Shown here piece by piece: positions 16,026-24,221 of a stretch of 45,544 nt of DNA. A program made the position numbers and the translations under genes. Under the pieces are notes generated by a model. It did not search any database and had not been told where the DNA came from. It worked only from the letters and a program-made list of their open reading frames with translations. This DNA is from Actinomycetota bacterium (lineage in GTDB: Bacteria; Actinomycetota; Actinomycetes; Nanopelagicales; Nanopelagicaceae): positions 1 to 45,544 of the forward strand of contig CANLEG010000004.1 of NCBI GenBank assembly GCA_947489605.1. Direction: 5' to 3'. The first letter of the stretch is position 1; the number at the start of each line of letters is the position of its first letter.

Positions 16026-16400
16026 TTATCCGAGAACTGCCCATACAACTAGTGCAAATACAGCAATACCAAGACCGACCATTGCAGTCGCAGATAGCGA
16101 TAAGAATCCACGTGATGCTGAAATTCTCTTCGATAGTTCTGATGGCTTTTCAATTCTCTTGAGATCAATAAGCAAAACTTCTGCTTCACGAATAGTTGCA
16201 TACTGGGAAATGATTGCAAGAATTCCAGTGGCTGCGGCAACACCAAGTGTTAGATACTTAGCGCCATCGGTTGCGTTTTCGAATACACCAAGGGCTGCCA
16301 TTACAAAAACACCAATCAACATCAGAGTTGGCGCAATTTGAGCATTAATGATTTGTGAGCGCTTTGTGTTCCAAAGCTCTAATAATCCTTTTTCATCCAT
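16026..16400 (-). CDS. Uncharacterised membrane protein
   Basis: A 124-residue protein with AAGGAG before the ATG. There are about four hydrophobic segments: APTLMLIGVFVMAALGVF, YLTLGVAAATGILAIIS and two in the C-terminal 40 residues, with a basic and acidic loop (REAEVLLIDLKRIEKPSELSKR) between. The layout of two hairpins separated by a helical loop resembles many small bacterial membrane proteins of unknown role. It probably forms an operon with the 39-residue membrane protein downstream. Confidence 0.7.
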   Translation of the reverse strand: MDEKGLLELWNTKRSQIINAQIAPTLMLIGVFVMAALGVFENATDGAKYLTLGVAAATGILAIISQYATIREAEVLLIDLKRIEKPSELSKRISASRGFLSLSATAMVGLGIAVFALVVWAVLG

Positions 16401-16496
16401 AGTTTCTCTCCTTGTTCCTACCTTGTTATTACCTGGTTCTTGGCTCCCGCTTAGGAGTCGGTAAATATTAAGTCCTAAACCCTAAATCCGCGTGTC

Positions 16497-16742
16497 CTAA
16501 TTCGAAAGGCTCGCCAGCTTCTCCACAACCGCATTGGCCGAAGGGTTTGTCATCGCGGTTCCATCAGAGAAAACCAGCGTTGGCACAACCTGATTTCCAC
16601 CAGTAATTTTCTCAACAATCTCGGCAGTGCCTGGAACCTCTTCAATATTAATCTCTTCAAAGGTAACCCCAAGGCGACCCAACTGCGACTTCAACCTCTT
16701 GCAATATCCACACCAGCTAGTCGAATACATTACGAATGACAT
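16497..16742 (-). CDS. mrx1: Mycoredoxin (glutaredoxin-like)
   Basis: An 81-residue thioredoxin-fold oxidoreductase with the CGYC active site at residues 11-14, the cis-Pro segment VVPTLVFSDG and an ITGGN stretch. The pattern matches mycoredoxin-1, the actinobacterial enzyme that removes mycothiol from S-mycothiolated proteins. The ATG follows the stop of the alpha/beta hydrolase gene by 2 nt, with AAGGAAGAGG at the junction, so the two genes are co-translated. Confidence 0.9.
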   Translation of the reverse strand: MSFVMYSTSWCGYCKRLKSQLGRLGVTFEEINIEEVPGTAEIVEKITGGNQVVPTLVFSDGTAMTNPSANAVVEKLASLSN

Positions 16743-16744
16743 TC

Positions 16745-17539
16745 CTACCTCTTCCTTAAAAACTCTAGAACCAACTTCGAAACTTCCTGATGCTTCTCTT
16801 CCATCAGCGGAATCATTCCGCCTTGGATTACCGCTTTCGATATCCCCTTGGAATTCTTCAAACCGTGAAGAAACTTGTCGGCCTGTGGGAAAGCAAATGG
16901 ATCATCCGAAGGAGCCAAGATTAATACTTCCGAAGTTATTTTCTCTACTTGATCTTCTATGACATATGCAGCACAAGCAGCATGCCCATCAAGTGGATTC
17001 AGTCCAACAGCAAGTGAATCGTGAATAAATCGATTCAATATCTCTGGCTTATTCTTTGGATAATACTTATATCGCTTCGCCCAATTCGAAGTTAAATGTG
17101 AACCATCTTCGGCAATAACCGCATCGTCCACACCATCGCCATCTTTATGCTTCTCTCGATATTCCTTATCTGCAAATGGCGCAGCCGAAATAATTAACTT
17201 TTTCACTCGATTCGGATACTCCGCCGCAACAGCGAATGCAACAAGCCCGCCAGTGTGATGGCCTAGCAAATTAAAACTCGGCAAACCCATCGCATCTGCC
17301 AATGCAATTACTCCTGATGTATATTTCTCAATTGTCTGCGGCGCAGCAAACTTCGCACTCTGACCAAACCCATACATATCCATTGCAATCACTCTGTGTT
17401 CCACAGCCAACAACGGAATCAATTCCCGAAATTCATCCCAAGATCTTGGGGTTTGATGCAGAAGAATTATTGGCTCGCCTTGGCCCGCTGTAGCAATATG
17501 CAATTGCCCAAGTTCAGTTGTTATGTATTGAAATTCCAT
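16745..17539 (-). CDS. Alpha/beta hydrolase
   Basis: A 264-residue cytoplasmic hydrolase. The oxyanion HxTP-type motif is LLHQTPRSWDEF, the nucleophile elbow is LLGHHTGGLVAF where the usual Ser is replaced (GHHTG in place of GHSMG), and ILAPSDDPFAFP offers an acidic residue. The central Thr of GHHTG could serve as nucleophile, as in some alpha/beta hydrolases with non-Ser elbows. It is the first gene of an operon with mycoredoxin. The substrate is unknown. Confidence 0.85.
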   Translation of the reverse strand: MEFQYITTELGQLHIATAGQGEPIILLHQTPRSWDEFRELIPLLAVEHRVIAMDMYGFGQSAKFAAPQTIEKYTSGVIALADAMGLPSFNLLGHHTGGLVAFAVAAEYPNRVKKLIISAAPFADKEYREKHKDGDGVDDAVIAEDGSHLTSNWAKRYKYYPKNKPEILNRFIHDSLAVGLNPLDGHAACAAYVIEDQVEKITSEVLILAPSDDPFAFPQADKFLHGLKNSKGISKAVIQGGMIPLMEEKHQEVSKLVLEFLRKR

Positions 17540-17596
17540 AGACCCAAAAGACTACCCAGAATTAATCTAACGGCAGTATTCGCCCCCGCGAGTCCC

Positions 17597-17624
17597 TTGA
17601 CCCAAAAATACCCTTTGTTATTCT
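17597..17624 (+). promoter_or_regulatory. Promoter of the small lipoprotein gene (leaderless)
   Basis: TTGACC (17597-17602), a 16-nt spacer and TATTCT (17619-17624), then 6 nt and the ATG at 17631. Both boxes are good and no ribosome binding site is present. It is one of the clearest leaderless promoters in the window. Confidence 0.65.
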
Positions 17625-17630
17625 TATCCC

Positions 17631-17837
17631 ATGAAAAAAATAACTGCCATGGTTCTAGCGCTTACATTCTCACTAACCCTCGCTGCTTGTGGTGGCGACA
17701 AGGCTGAAGATACAAACACTGCAGCCACATATTCAAAGTGTCTTGAGACCGAAGCAGCAAAGTTATTGGATGAAACCGGATCTAACGCCGACTATGCCAA
17801 CGAAATGGCAGCAAAGGCCTGCGAAGCGCTTAAGTAA
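17631..17837 (+). CDS. Small lipoprotein
   Basis: A 68-residue protein with a lipoprotein signal (KKITAMVLALTFSLTLAAC, lipobox LAAC at residue 19), so the mature form is about 50 residues and membrane-anchored. The mature part is acidic and Ala-rich with two further Cys. No family is recognised. Its last 44 nt recur at 19286-19329. The next lipoprotein gene starts 7 nt after the stop. Confidence 0.75.
   Translation: MKKITAMVLALTFSLTLAACGGDKAEDTNTAATYSKCLETEAAKLLDETGSNADYANEMAAKACEALK
17794..17837 (+). repeat. Donor copy of a 44-nt gene-end repeat
   Basis: These are the final 44 nt of the 68-residue lipoprotein gene, including the stop codon. They match 19286-19329 at 42 of 44 positions, in the same orientation. 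Confidence 0.85.
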
Positions 17838-17844
17838 TTTAGGG

Positions 17845-18285
17845 ATGCGACGCTTAATTGCAGCAATCTCAATTGCAGTGCTTCTAACTGGCTGTGCTCA
17901 AAAGTCTCCCCTTGAGAATCTTGCTGATGGTCCTTGCACGGGCGCACAAGTTAAGTTAATTGATAAACATATTTCAGGCCAGATAAATGCCTTGGCTAAG
18001 AAGAATTGGAAGTTGGCTTATTCATTTGCCTCACCTGATTTCAAGGCAGGAGTTGGGATAACTGACTTCAGTTACATCATCGTTGCGCAGTATTCAATGC
18101 TAATTAAGAACCAAGGCTTTCGCTTTAACAATTGCACCATTGCCGATAGCTTGATCACGCAAGAAGTAAGCGTGACGAGTGGCGGGCAGATTTATGACCT
18201 TAGCTACAAGCTCTCAGTAAATGAATCAAAACTTGGAATTGAATCAGCGGTGATTAATAAGGCCGGAACTAAATTAAGTACCTAG
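17845..18285 (+). CDS. Lipoprotein, possibly DUF4864-like
   Basis: A 146-residue protein with a lipobox signal (RRLIAAISIAVLLTGC). The mature part contains ISGQINALAKKNWKLAYSFASPDFKAGVG and SYIIVAQYSMLIKNQGFRF, which resemble the helix-plus-cone layout of DUF4864/SnoaL-like domains. Two Cys may form a disulfide. AGGG precedes the ATG at 17845. The longer open frame from 17689 merely overlaps the preceding gene. The role is unknown; it probably shares a transcript with the 68-residue lipoprotein. Confidence 0.7.
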   Translation: MRRLIAAISIAVLLTGCAQKSPLENLADGPCTGAQVKLIDKHISGQINALAKKNWKLAYSFASPDFKAGVGITDFSYIIVAQYSMLIKNQGFRFNNCTIADSLITQEVSVTSGGQIYDLSYKLSVNESKLGIESAVINKAGTKLST

Positions 18286-18302
18286 CTCCAAAGCCACGGC
18301 AG

Positions 18303-18331
18303 TTCCCAATGTCAGTACACACTGCCATAAT
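18303..18331 (+). promoter_or_regulatory. Promoter of the unknown 314-residue gene (leaderless)
   Basis: TTCCCA (18303-18308), a 17-nt spacer and CATAAT (18326-18331), followed by 6 nt and the ATG at 18338. No ribosome binding site is present. Confidence 0.55.
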
Positions 18332-18337
18332 TGCAAC

Positions 18338-19282
18338 ATGGCCGAAAACGAACTGACTCCCAATGAGATTGAGTATCTCTCTTGGAAGCTCATGTCCAGA
18401 GCGTTGGAATTCCTTGATTTAGATTTGCATCTCGCAGATTTGCATCCAGGCGGCGGCCAATATGATTGTTTGTCACTTATTACAAATGATGGTGACATTT
18501 TTTTAATGCTCAATCGCAATGGCACATCTGCAAAATCAAATACTGGAATTGTTCACGATATCTGGGAGAACGCATCTAAAAATGGTGCCCGTTCAACAAT
18601 AATGGACACTTTCACTGAACTAGATATCGATATGTACGATGTAGCAAAAGAAAACGCAGCTTTAATCCTTACCTGTAAGCGTATGGTTCGATGGATTCGG
18701 CACCAATCAAGCAAAAAAGGTAGCGCTATTTGCTGTTGGATAGATGATTCTTATTTTGTTGGTCCATCCAAAAACTTACTTTCTCAAGTAATGATTCCTG
18801 GATCGTGGACCACTCAAGATCCCCCACGTGAATCAACAGATTGGTCAGCCTGGCTATATGCCTTAACTATTGATGAAAAAGTAATAGGACTTGTTAACAT
18901 GAAAACTGGTGATGCCGTTAACCCTGATGGCACACCAATGGCACAGTGGTATGAAGAAAAATTTCTTGTTGCAGCCAAAAAAATCAAAAAGGTTGAGCCA
19001 TTCATACAGCCAATTGAAATGCCCACTGAAGAAGTTCTAAAGATTTTCCGAAAGGTTAGTACCTTCAACGGCTATAACGTATTTGGCGATGAACTAGCAT
19101 CGGTCGCAACTTCTGTGGCAGAGGATTGGTCAAACACGGGCGAACTTCCTGAAGACATTGAAAAAATCAAGGGCGCTCTCTTCTTCGAATTCCGTAGAAC
19201 TCATCACACAGGTCAATACCCAGAAGGCAACGATCTTTTATACGTGAAGGCCTTAGGACAAGCCATTGATAAACATAAATAG
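18338..19282 (+). CDS. Uncharacterised protein, 314 aa
   Basis: No family is recognised. The N-terminal half (NEIEYLSWKLMSRALEFLDL, then alternating strands such as CLSLITNDGDIFLMLNRNG) looks like a small alpha/beta domain. The middle has strand-rich stretches (ICCWIDDSYFVGPSKN) and a short basic linker (AAKKIKKVEP). The C-terminal 80 residues are helical and end with FEFRRTHHTGQYPEG. There is no signal peptide or membrane segment. Immediately after its stop lies the 44-nt echo of the upstream lipoprotein gene. Confidence 0.6.
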   Translation: MAENELTPNEIEYLSWKLMSRALEFLDLDLHLADLHPGGGQYDCLSLITNDGDIFLMLNRNGTSAKSNTGIVHDIWENASKNGARSTIMDTFTELDIDMYDVAKENAALILTCKRMVRWIRHQSSKKGSAICCWIDDSYFVGPSKNLLSQVMIPGSWTTQDPPRESTDWSAWLYALTIDEKVIGLVNMKTGDAVNPDGTPMAQWYEEKFLVAAKKIKKVEPFIQPIEMPTEEVLKIFRKVSTFNGYNVFGDELASVATSVAEDWSNTGELPEDIEKIKGALFFEFRRTHHTGQYPEGNDLLYVKALGQAIDKHK

Positions 19283-19285
19283 ATC

Positions 19286-19329
19286 ATGCCAATGAAATGG
19301 CAGCAAAGGCCCGCGAAGCGCTTAAGTAA
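19286..19329 (+). repeat. Echo copy of the lipoprotein gene 3' end
   Basis: 44 nt matching 17794-17837 with two differences, one at codon level GCC-AAT instead of GCC-AAC and one TGC to CGC. It includes a stop codon in the original frame but is attached to no ORF. It begins 3 nt after the stop of the 314-residue gene and ends before a convergent gene. Confidence 0.85.
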
Positions 19330-19332
19330 ACC

Positions 19333-20565
19333 TTAGTACGGAATACCATTACAAACATTACATAAATCAGCAACTGGAAACGTTTCCTCTAAGTTGCTGG
19401 AGATAAAAGTAAATTCTTTTTTATCGTAATCAATAGAATCTGATGCAGTTTTACAAAAGTCACAAACAAGAGCCCAGTAGTGCATATCCTTTCCGTATCT
19501 CTTGAAATGTTTCCTATAGGAATGGAGCGCAATAGTTCCACATTTTGGACAAGGGATATTGCTCAGCCCTTGGAGAAACCAGCTATCCTCACTAAATCTA
19601 ATTTTCATTTTCCGCAGATCTTGAATTTCAGGCTTGAAACCTTCATCTCTATGAACTAATTCAATTAGCGAATTGAATCCTCCAAGATTTCCCTTACTAT
19701 CAAATTCATCGAAAACTTCAACTACTTCAGCAGTTGGTGCAAGAGCCTGTGCGGTTTTGTACGCCTGAATTATGGCCGAGATATCAGGTGTTTTGAGTTG
19801 AGGTTCCGCCTTTTCCAATATTTCCCTTGCGAACACAATTTGTCTTTCATCCATTGAAGCAATAGCTGCGGCGATGAAGGCATTTGCTGCATAAATATCG
19901 AGTTTGAGGTCAATTGATTCGTGGCCATAAGCTAAAGCTTTTTCTATTTCAGAGAAATCTCCAGTTGACTTGAATTTCAAAGTATGTGCTCGCACCAATG
20001 CATTGAGCGAAAACGTGCGACCTGAATCTGCCTGAAATTTGAGAGCAATATCTGCAGCTGCAATAGCTTTGTCGAACTCCCCTAGATCACAATAGGCTCC
20101 ACATAAAACTGTTAATGAATAGTAATTTAGCCTGGTCTTATCTAATATCTGCTTGCATATAATTATTGAGATATCAGGGCGAGCAATTTCACGGAGGTAT
20201 TTGCCAATCTTATTTCTATTGGCTGGTATAGGTTCAAGTGCCAATAAAGAGATTTCTCTGGCAGCATGCACAACTGAATCAATTGAGTTAAATCTGTGTG
20301 GCTTTTGGCCCAAGAAATCCAACAGTTTGTTCAGCCCTACCTGATATTGTTCAAGATTTCCTTGTGATAGCTGTGTTAGAAATTCCCCTGTTCCAACAAT
20401 TGAAGATAAATAGTTCTGTACAATTTTCTTAAGGGAATCTTCTTCTGGCAGACTTCCCTTCTGAATAGTTTGAAAAATCTTAATTGAAATCTCTTCTAGC
20501 GCTTTCCAATCATTTACTGAACGGGCATTCTCGCTTTGGTCCAGAAGGGTTGGGATTGTTTCCAC
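19333..20565 (-). CDS. TPR-like helical protein with C-terminal zinc ribbon
   Basis: A 410-residue protein with a GTG start. Residues from about 30 to 290 are helical repeats (for example YYSLTVLCGAYCDLGEFDKAIAAADIALKFQ, a good tetratricopeptide match). The C-terminus has CPKCG and, about 30 residues later, CDFCK, giving a four-Cys zinc ribbon, plus a final CNVC. TPR plus zinc ribbon suggests protein-protein or nucleic-acid scaffolding; no enzyme domain is visible. It is transcribed divergently from the 78-residue gene. Confidence 0.65.
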   Translation of the reverse strand: METIPTLLDQSENARSVNDWKALEEISIKIFQTIQKGSLPEEDSLKKIVQNYLSSIVGTGEFLTQLSQGNLEQYQVGLNKLLDFLGQKPHRFNSIDSVVHAAREISLLALEPIPANRNKIGKYLREIARPDISIIICKQILDKTRLNYYSLTVLCGAYCDLGEFDKAIAAADIALKFQADSGRTFSLNALVRAHTLKFKSTGDFSEIEKALAYGHESIDLKLDIYAANAFIAAAIASMDERQIVFAREILEKAEPQLKTPDISAIIQAYKTAQALAPTAEVVEVFDEFDSKGNLGGFNSLIELVHRDEGFKPEIQDLRKMKIRFSEDSWFLQGLSNIPCPKCGTIALHSYRKHFKRYGKDMHYWALVCDFCKTASDSIDYDKKEFTFISSNLEETFPVADLCNVCNGIPY

Positions 20566-20571
20566 TATTGA

Positions 20572-20600
20572 ATTATTGAGTATCTAATTGAGGAGCGCAA
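20572..20600 (-). promoter_or_regulatory. Promoter of the TPR-zinc-ribbon gene (leaderless)
   Basis: Reverse-strand TTGCGC (20600-20595), a 17-nt spacer and AATAAT (20577-20572), then 6 nt and the GTG at 20565. The -10 box has 5 of 6 consensus positions. Confidence 0.5.
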
Positions 20601-20648
20601 TGCTTTCGAAGCACGAGGAAGGATGAGTTCAATGTCAGCACCCATCCA

Positions 20649-20654
20649 TAAACT
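20649..20654 (+). promoter_or_regulatory. -10 box of the 78-residue gene (leaderless)
   Basis: TAAACT is followed by 6 nt and the ATG at 20661, with no ribosome binding site. The -35 region is unclear. Confidence 0.4.
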
Positions 20655-20660
20655 TCAAGC

Positions 20661-20897
20661 ATGGACTTTTCTCTAGAGAGAATTCGCACCCTCGAACCCG
20701 ATAGCGATGACGAGCGCTACCTGCTCGAAATCTCTTGGCTCTATCACCGCATAGTTCTAACTGGCTCTCAAATACCCGTTATCGATCTTGCCTACGAATT
20801 AGTTTTACCTGAAGACTTCATCGGTGAATGCGTCAGCACCGCAATGGAACTTGGCCTTCTAACTAATCCAAAGCGTGGAACATCTGGGCGAGAATAA
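20661..20897 (+). CDS. Small uncharacterised protein, 78 aa
   Basis: An acidic helical protein. IDLAYELVLPEDFIGECVSTAMELGLLTN has the look of a winged-helix half or small regulatory domain (helix, turn, helix, then GLLT), but no family is certain. It has no signal or membrane segment. Its last codons touch the break point of a truncated NERD gene on the other strand, so it may have been placed here by the same rearrangement. Confidence 0.6.
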   Translation: MDFSLERIRTLEPDSDDERYLLEISWLYHRIVLTGSQIPVIDLAYELVLPEDFIGECVSTAMELGLLTNPKRGTSGRE

Positions 20898-21289
20898 TTT
20901 GAGGGTATATCTGAATAAGGAAAGACTAAATTTGGGCGTGCAGCAAAGTGCTTAATACTGCTCTTTCTTTCTAAGAAATTCTTTAGTGCATATAGATTCT
21001 GCGTAACTTGGGTAATCGGATCTATTTCACGAGAACCTTTGGCATCTTTTTGCTTGAAAGTTGAGTCAGTGTTTGGCGTAACCTCTCCACCTTTCACTTC
21101 AAGAACAGCGATCCCTACTTCCGGAATGGCAACTATGAAGTCAATTTCAAATCTTTTACCTGGTTCTAAAATCACTAAATTGCATATAACTGCCGCATCA
21201 ACTGGAAGTTGTTTAAGCAGCTCGGCCCAAACCACCCTCTCAGAGGGGTCAGCGAAGATTGGTTCTTTCGGGAAAGATAGGGCTGGCAT
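20898..21289 (-). pseudogene. Truncated NERD-domain (nuclease-related) gene
   Basis: The N-terminal 130 residues show a NERD domain: RVVWAELLKQLPVDAAVICNLVI, then EIDFIVAIPEVGIAVLEVKGG with the Asp and Glu-x-Lys catalytic-type residues, and ITQVTQNLYALKNFL. NERD proteins usually continue into a helicase or kinase-like domain. Here the frame runs open to 20792, but only as the antisense of the 78-residue gene, so the real coding sequence appears to break near 20897. It is best read as a 5' remnant, or possibly a short protein ending by chance. Confidence 0.65.
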
Positions 21290-21365
21290 AGGAGAATTCT
21301 CTTGAACTTTGCGCTTATCGGCAATGAGTACACGATTTTAGGTGCGGATGTCGGTCGATTAAGGT

Positions 21366-21371
21366 TAAATT
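21366..21371 (+). promoter_or_regulatory. -10 box of the 398-residue gene (leaderless)
   Basis: TAAATT is followed by 6 nt and the ATG at 21378, with no ribosome binding site. No clear -35 box. Confidence 0.4.
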
Positions 21372-21377
21372 CTCGTC

Positions 21378-22574
21378 ATGAGCAATGGTGAAAATATCGA
21401 AATCTTTGAAGATCGCGTGGTTCTCAATAATTTCGAAATAAGGGACTCAGCTCTTGCTGAATATCTAGCGACCGTCGAAGATCCTGAATCTGAAATTAGA
21501 GATTTGATTGATATATCAATGACAATGAGGTCACGATTCAATACGGACCTCGAAACTCAAAATATTAAAGCATCTGCCGATGCAGTAATCGAAAAAATTG
21601 AAACGACCTACAAGGAATTCATAAAGGAACTTGAGGAAGAAGCCAAGAAATTAGTTGACCCAAAGGATGGCCCTGTTGTTAAAGCCTTAGAAAAAGCGGC
21701 TGAGGGAACTTTCACGAAACTTTTGAATCCAGAATTTGATCCCGAGGCACCAAGCCCTATATCCCGGTTAAAGTCAGCACTAAGTGAAGAGATTGATGAG
21801 TTTAAGGAAGACATAGAAGAGACCCTTAGAGAAATCAAAACTAAACTGGGAATTGGGGCCAAAACTAGAAAAACTGCGGCCGATGGAAATGACTTCGAAG
21901 CAAGCGTTGATTCTGTAATCCAAGATCTTGCAAAGATTTATGGGGATACTGCAATCTCGATAGGCGCCCAGCCAGGAATAGCAGGATCTAAAAAAGGTGA
22001 CACGCTTGTAACTCTAAATTATGACGATACCCAAAGCCAGCGCTGTGAGATTGTTTGGGAATCCAAAACAGAAGCAAGGTTTAAGGGAGACTCAAAAACC
22101 AAATCTCCTAAAGTAATTGATGATCAAGTAAAGATTGAATTAAACAAAGCAATTAGTACGCAGAGTGCCAATGCGGGAATTCTTGTTTTGGATTCTGCTG
22201 GTTTAGACATGGATGCCCAACCAGTGTGGCGTGAATATGAAGGCAATAAGTTGCTTGTAGTTGTTGATCCGAATGTTGTTGATGAAGATTTGATTCGACT
22301 TGCTTACCTTTGGGGCCGCTGGAAAGCGCGTTCCTCAATTGGAAAACTTGAATCAACAATAGATTCCGATGGTATTAGAGACACGATTGAAACCTTAAGG
22401 TTACGACTCAAAGAACTGCGTAAAGTAAAGCTTCACCATACGGCTTCAATCGATGCGATTAATTCAGCAGATTTACTTCTCAAATCATTCCGAAAAGATG
22501 CAAAAACCATGATGGAAGATTTAGCAGGAATGGTTAACATTAAAATTGAAGACGATCCAGATGGGGATGATTAA
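21378..22574 (+). CDS. Putative PD-(D/E)XK-like protein with coiled coil
   Basis: A 398-residue cytoplasmic, highly acidic protein. Residues about 60-165 are long charged helices likely to form a coiled coil. The following domain reads GNDFEASVDSVIQ, SKKGDTLVTLNY and CEIVWESKTEARF, reproducing the Glu, Gly-Asp and Glu-x-Lys pattern of the PD-(D/E)XK nuclease fold, as in DUF2130-type proteins. A further helical region ends in DDPDGDD. This is inferred from motif order only. A DNA-related function, perhaps defence or repair, would fit the neighbouring NERD remnant. Confidence 0.55.
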   Translation: MSNGENIEIFEDRVVLNNFEIRDSALAEYLATVEDPESEIRDLIDISMTMRSRFNTDLETQNIKASADAVIEKIETTYKEFIKELEEEAKKLVDPKDGPVVKALEKAAEGTFTKLLNPEFDPEAPSPISRLKSALSEEIDEFKEDIEETLREIKTKLGIGAKTRKTAADGNDFEASVDSVIQDLAKIYGDTAISIGAQPGIAGSKKGDTLVTLNYDDTQSQRCEIVWESKTEARFKGDSKTKSPKVIDDQVKIELNKAISTQSANAGILVLDSAGLDMDAQPVWREYEGNKLLVVVDPNVVDEDLIRLAYLWGRWKARSSIGKLESTIDSDGIRDTIETLRLRLKELRKVKLHHTASIDAINSADLLLKSFRKDAKTMMEDLAGMVNIKIEDDPDGDD

Positions 22575-22646
22575 TCCTTAACTTCTTAATTTACTGCCTC
22601 GTGCAAATCTTTTAAGTGTATGAAAATCATACAGTTTAGAAAATTT

Positions 22647-23810
22647 TTACCGCGTCATTGAAACAATTTTTATATTTCCACCAACGCTTGGCAAATACTC
22701 AACAAGAAATGAGCCCAAACTTTCCATTTCGACAAAAGATCGGGCGACAAATTCGAGTTTTGATATTGATAGTTGACCTACTTTTTCTCTCATTTTTGCA
22801 ATTCGATTTTTTTCAATTTCAAAGAGTTTTTCTCCAAATTCTGCCCTCTTTTTATCTGAAATATTCTGCAGTAATTCGTCCTTATAGGCTCCATCAATTC
22901 CGCGTAAGAACATTTCTACCTGCTCATTTTGTGCCAAATCTTCATACCAAACAAATTCTGGCGTAGTTACTTTCGCTAAAGTTGCCCGTGGACTATTCGC
23001 AGCGTGAGGTCGCAATTCTATTTTTATGGCACTTGGAATCCACTCATCTTCTCCATACCCAACGAAAAGCAATCTTGCGAGCTTTTCCGCATCTGGGTGA
23101 TTGAATAAATATGGAACAAGAAGTTCCATTATAAGTGCGTGCCAATCAATATTTTCGTCAAATTCAAAATTAAAAACATCTTCAAAGCTAGTTCTTACAT
23201 GATTTCCGTAAATTGCCACCATCTCTACTGGGTTTTCAATTTCACTTCGACTTTGCGCCCATTCTTCAAGAAATTTTAACTTTCGTAAGGGTTCACTGTC
23301 CTCGGTTTCATCGCTAAGAAGGGCATGTTTAACGTATTGAGGGAGTTCATTGCCATAAACATTTATTGGTTCCAAACCTCGCCATAAGTTGATCATTTCA
23401 ATTATATAGAGAGAAATATTCTCTGAATTTCGCTCTAGTTCATCTTTAAAATTCATAAGAATGGGCCGAATCCTTGTAGGTAATGTGTCCTCAAATGTTT
23501 CCAGGTTAGGTAGACCTGCATTTTTATAAAATTCAAGAAAATTTAATGCGTAATCTCCCATACGTGGGAATGGTTCCCCTAGGGTCTTGCCCCACTTATT
23601 CAAGATTGCATTAATTGGAATCAGATTAATTGTTGCTAACCCTGCAGTTGCGACGGCAATTTTATGTCCTGGAATTTCAATTATTTTCTCAGCTGTATCG
23701 GTCCATAGAGTTTGATTGATTCCTTGATTGTCTGGTTCGGTAATCGACACACTTTCATCTGCAGCGAGCGCAAATCCAGTAGTATTCCAAACCATAAATA
23801 TTGCTGTCAT
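22647..23810 (-). CDS. Putative Ntn-hydrolase (proteasome-superfamily)-like protein
   Basis: A start at ATG 23810 gives MTAIFMVWNTTGFALAADES, resembling the N-terminus of proteasome-family proteins where Thr after the removed Met is the nucleophile and an AxD follows the second strand. KIAVATAGLATINLIP matches the next strand-turn. The 388-residue length is far above a typical beta subunit; the C-terminal half is helical and charged and unassigned. An upstream in-frame TTG at 23873 adds 21 residues and would bury Thr2. Neither start has a ribosome binding site. The fold assignment is tentative. Confidence 0.5.
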   Translation of the reverse strand: MTAIFMVWNTTGFALAADESVSITEPDNQGINQTLWTDTAEKIIEIPGHKIAVATAGLATINLIPINAILNKWGKTLGEPFPRMGDYALNFLEFYKNAGLPNLETFEDTLPTRIRPILMNFKDELERNSENISLYIIEMINLWRGLEPINVYGNELPQYVKHALLSDETEDSEPLRKLKFLEEWAQSRSEIENPVEMVAIYGNHVRTSFEDVFNFEFDENIDWHALIMELLVPYLFNHPDAEKLARLLFVGYGEDEWIPSAIKIELRPHAANSPRATLAKVTTPEFVWYEDLAQNEQVEMFLRGIDGAYKDELLQNISDKKRAEFGEKLFEIEKNRIAKMREKVGQLSISKLEFVARSFVEMESLGSFLVEYLPSVGGNIKIVSMTR

Positions 23811-24020
23811 GGCAAAATCATTCACGAGATTGTTTGTTTTGTCACTCCCCTCTGCTATCTTTTCCTGGGTCAAGAAATCAAGCGTTAAGCCCTTCGGCTA
23901 GCTTGATACCAACCGCGCTAACCGCGCACGGTGGTTCCGATGGAAGACCTGCTGGCGTTGAAACTCACCGTCAGAAGAGCGGATCTTCTGTTTATGGGGT
24001 CCATTAAGGGCTGGTTTGTT

Positions 24021-24191
24021 ATGAGCGAAATAAATAGTGGGGCTGAACCAAAAAAATTCTTCTTCCCGATTCCAGAAGGATTTTCCAGTTTCACCAAGGA
24101 GCAAAGGGCGGAATACGCGAATGCTCTGTTCGAATTCATGCTTGCTAAGCACATCAAGCCTGAGAATGGTGATGTCAGTGGGGACAATTAG
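24021..24191 (+). CDS. Small uncharacterised protein, 56 aa
   Basis: A soluble acidic ORF containing KKFFFPIPEGFSSFTKEQRAEYANALFEFML, which reads like a folded helical protein rather than noise. The in-frame start could also be upstream (23931 or 23940), but the ATG at 24021 has AAGGG about 10 nt before it. It ends 30 nt before the serine protease gene, so the two are probably one transcript. The function is unknown. Confidence 0.5.
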   Translation: MSEINSGAEPKKFFFPIPEGFSSFTKEQRAEYANALFEFMLAKHIKPENGDVSGDN

Positions 24192-24221
24192 GTTGAGCAG
24201 TCCTAGGGAATTGGGGGCACG

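Noticed and set aside
23874-24020. GC-richer stretch as a tRNA or structured RNA
   Set aside because: Short inverted repeats such as AAGC..GCTT are present, but no cloverleaf or extended fold could be built.
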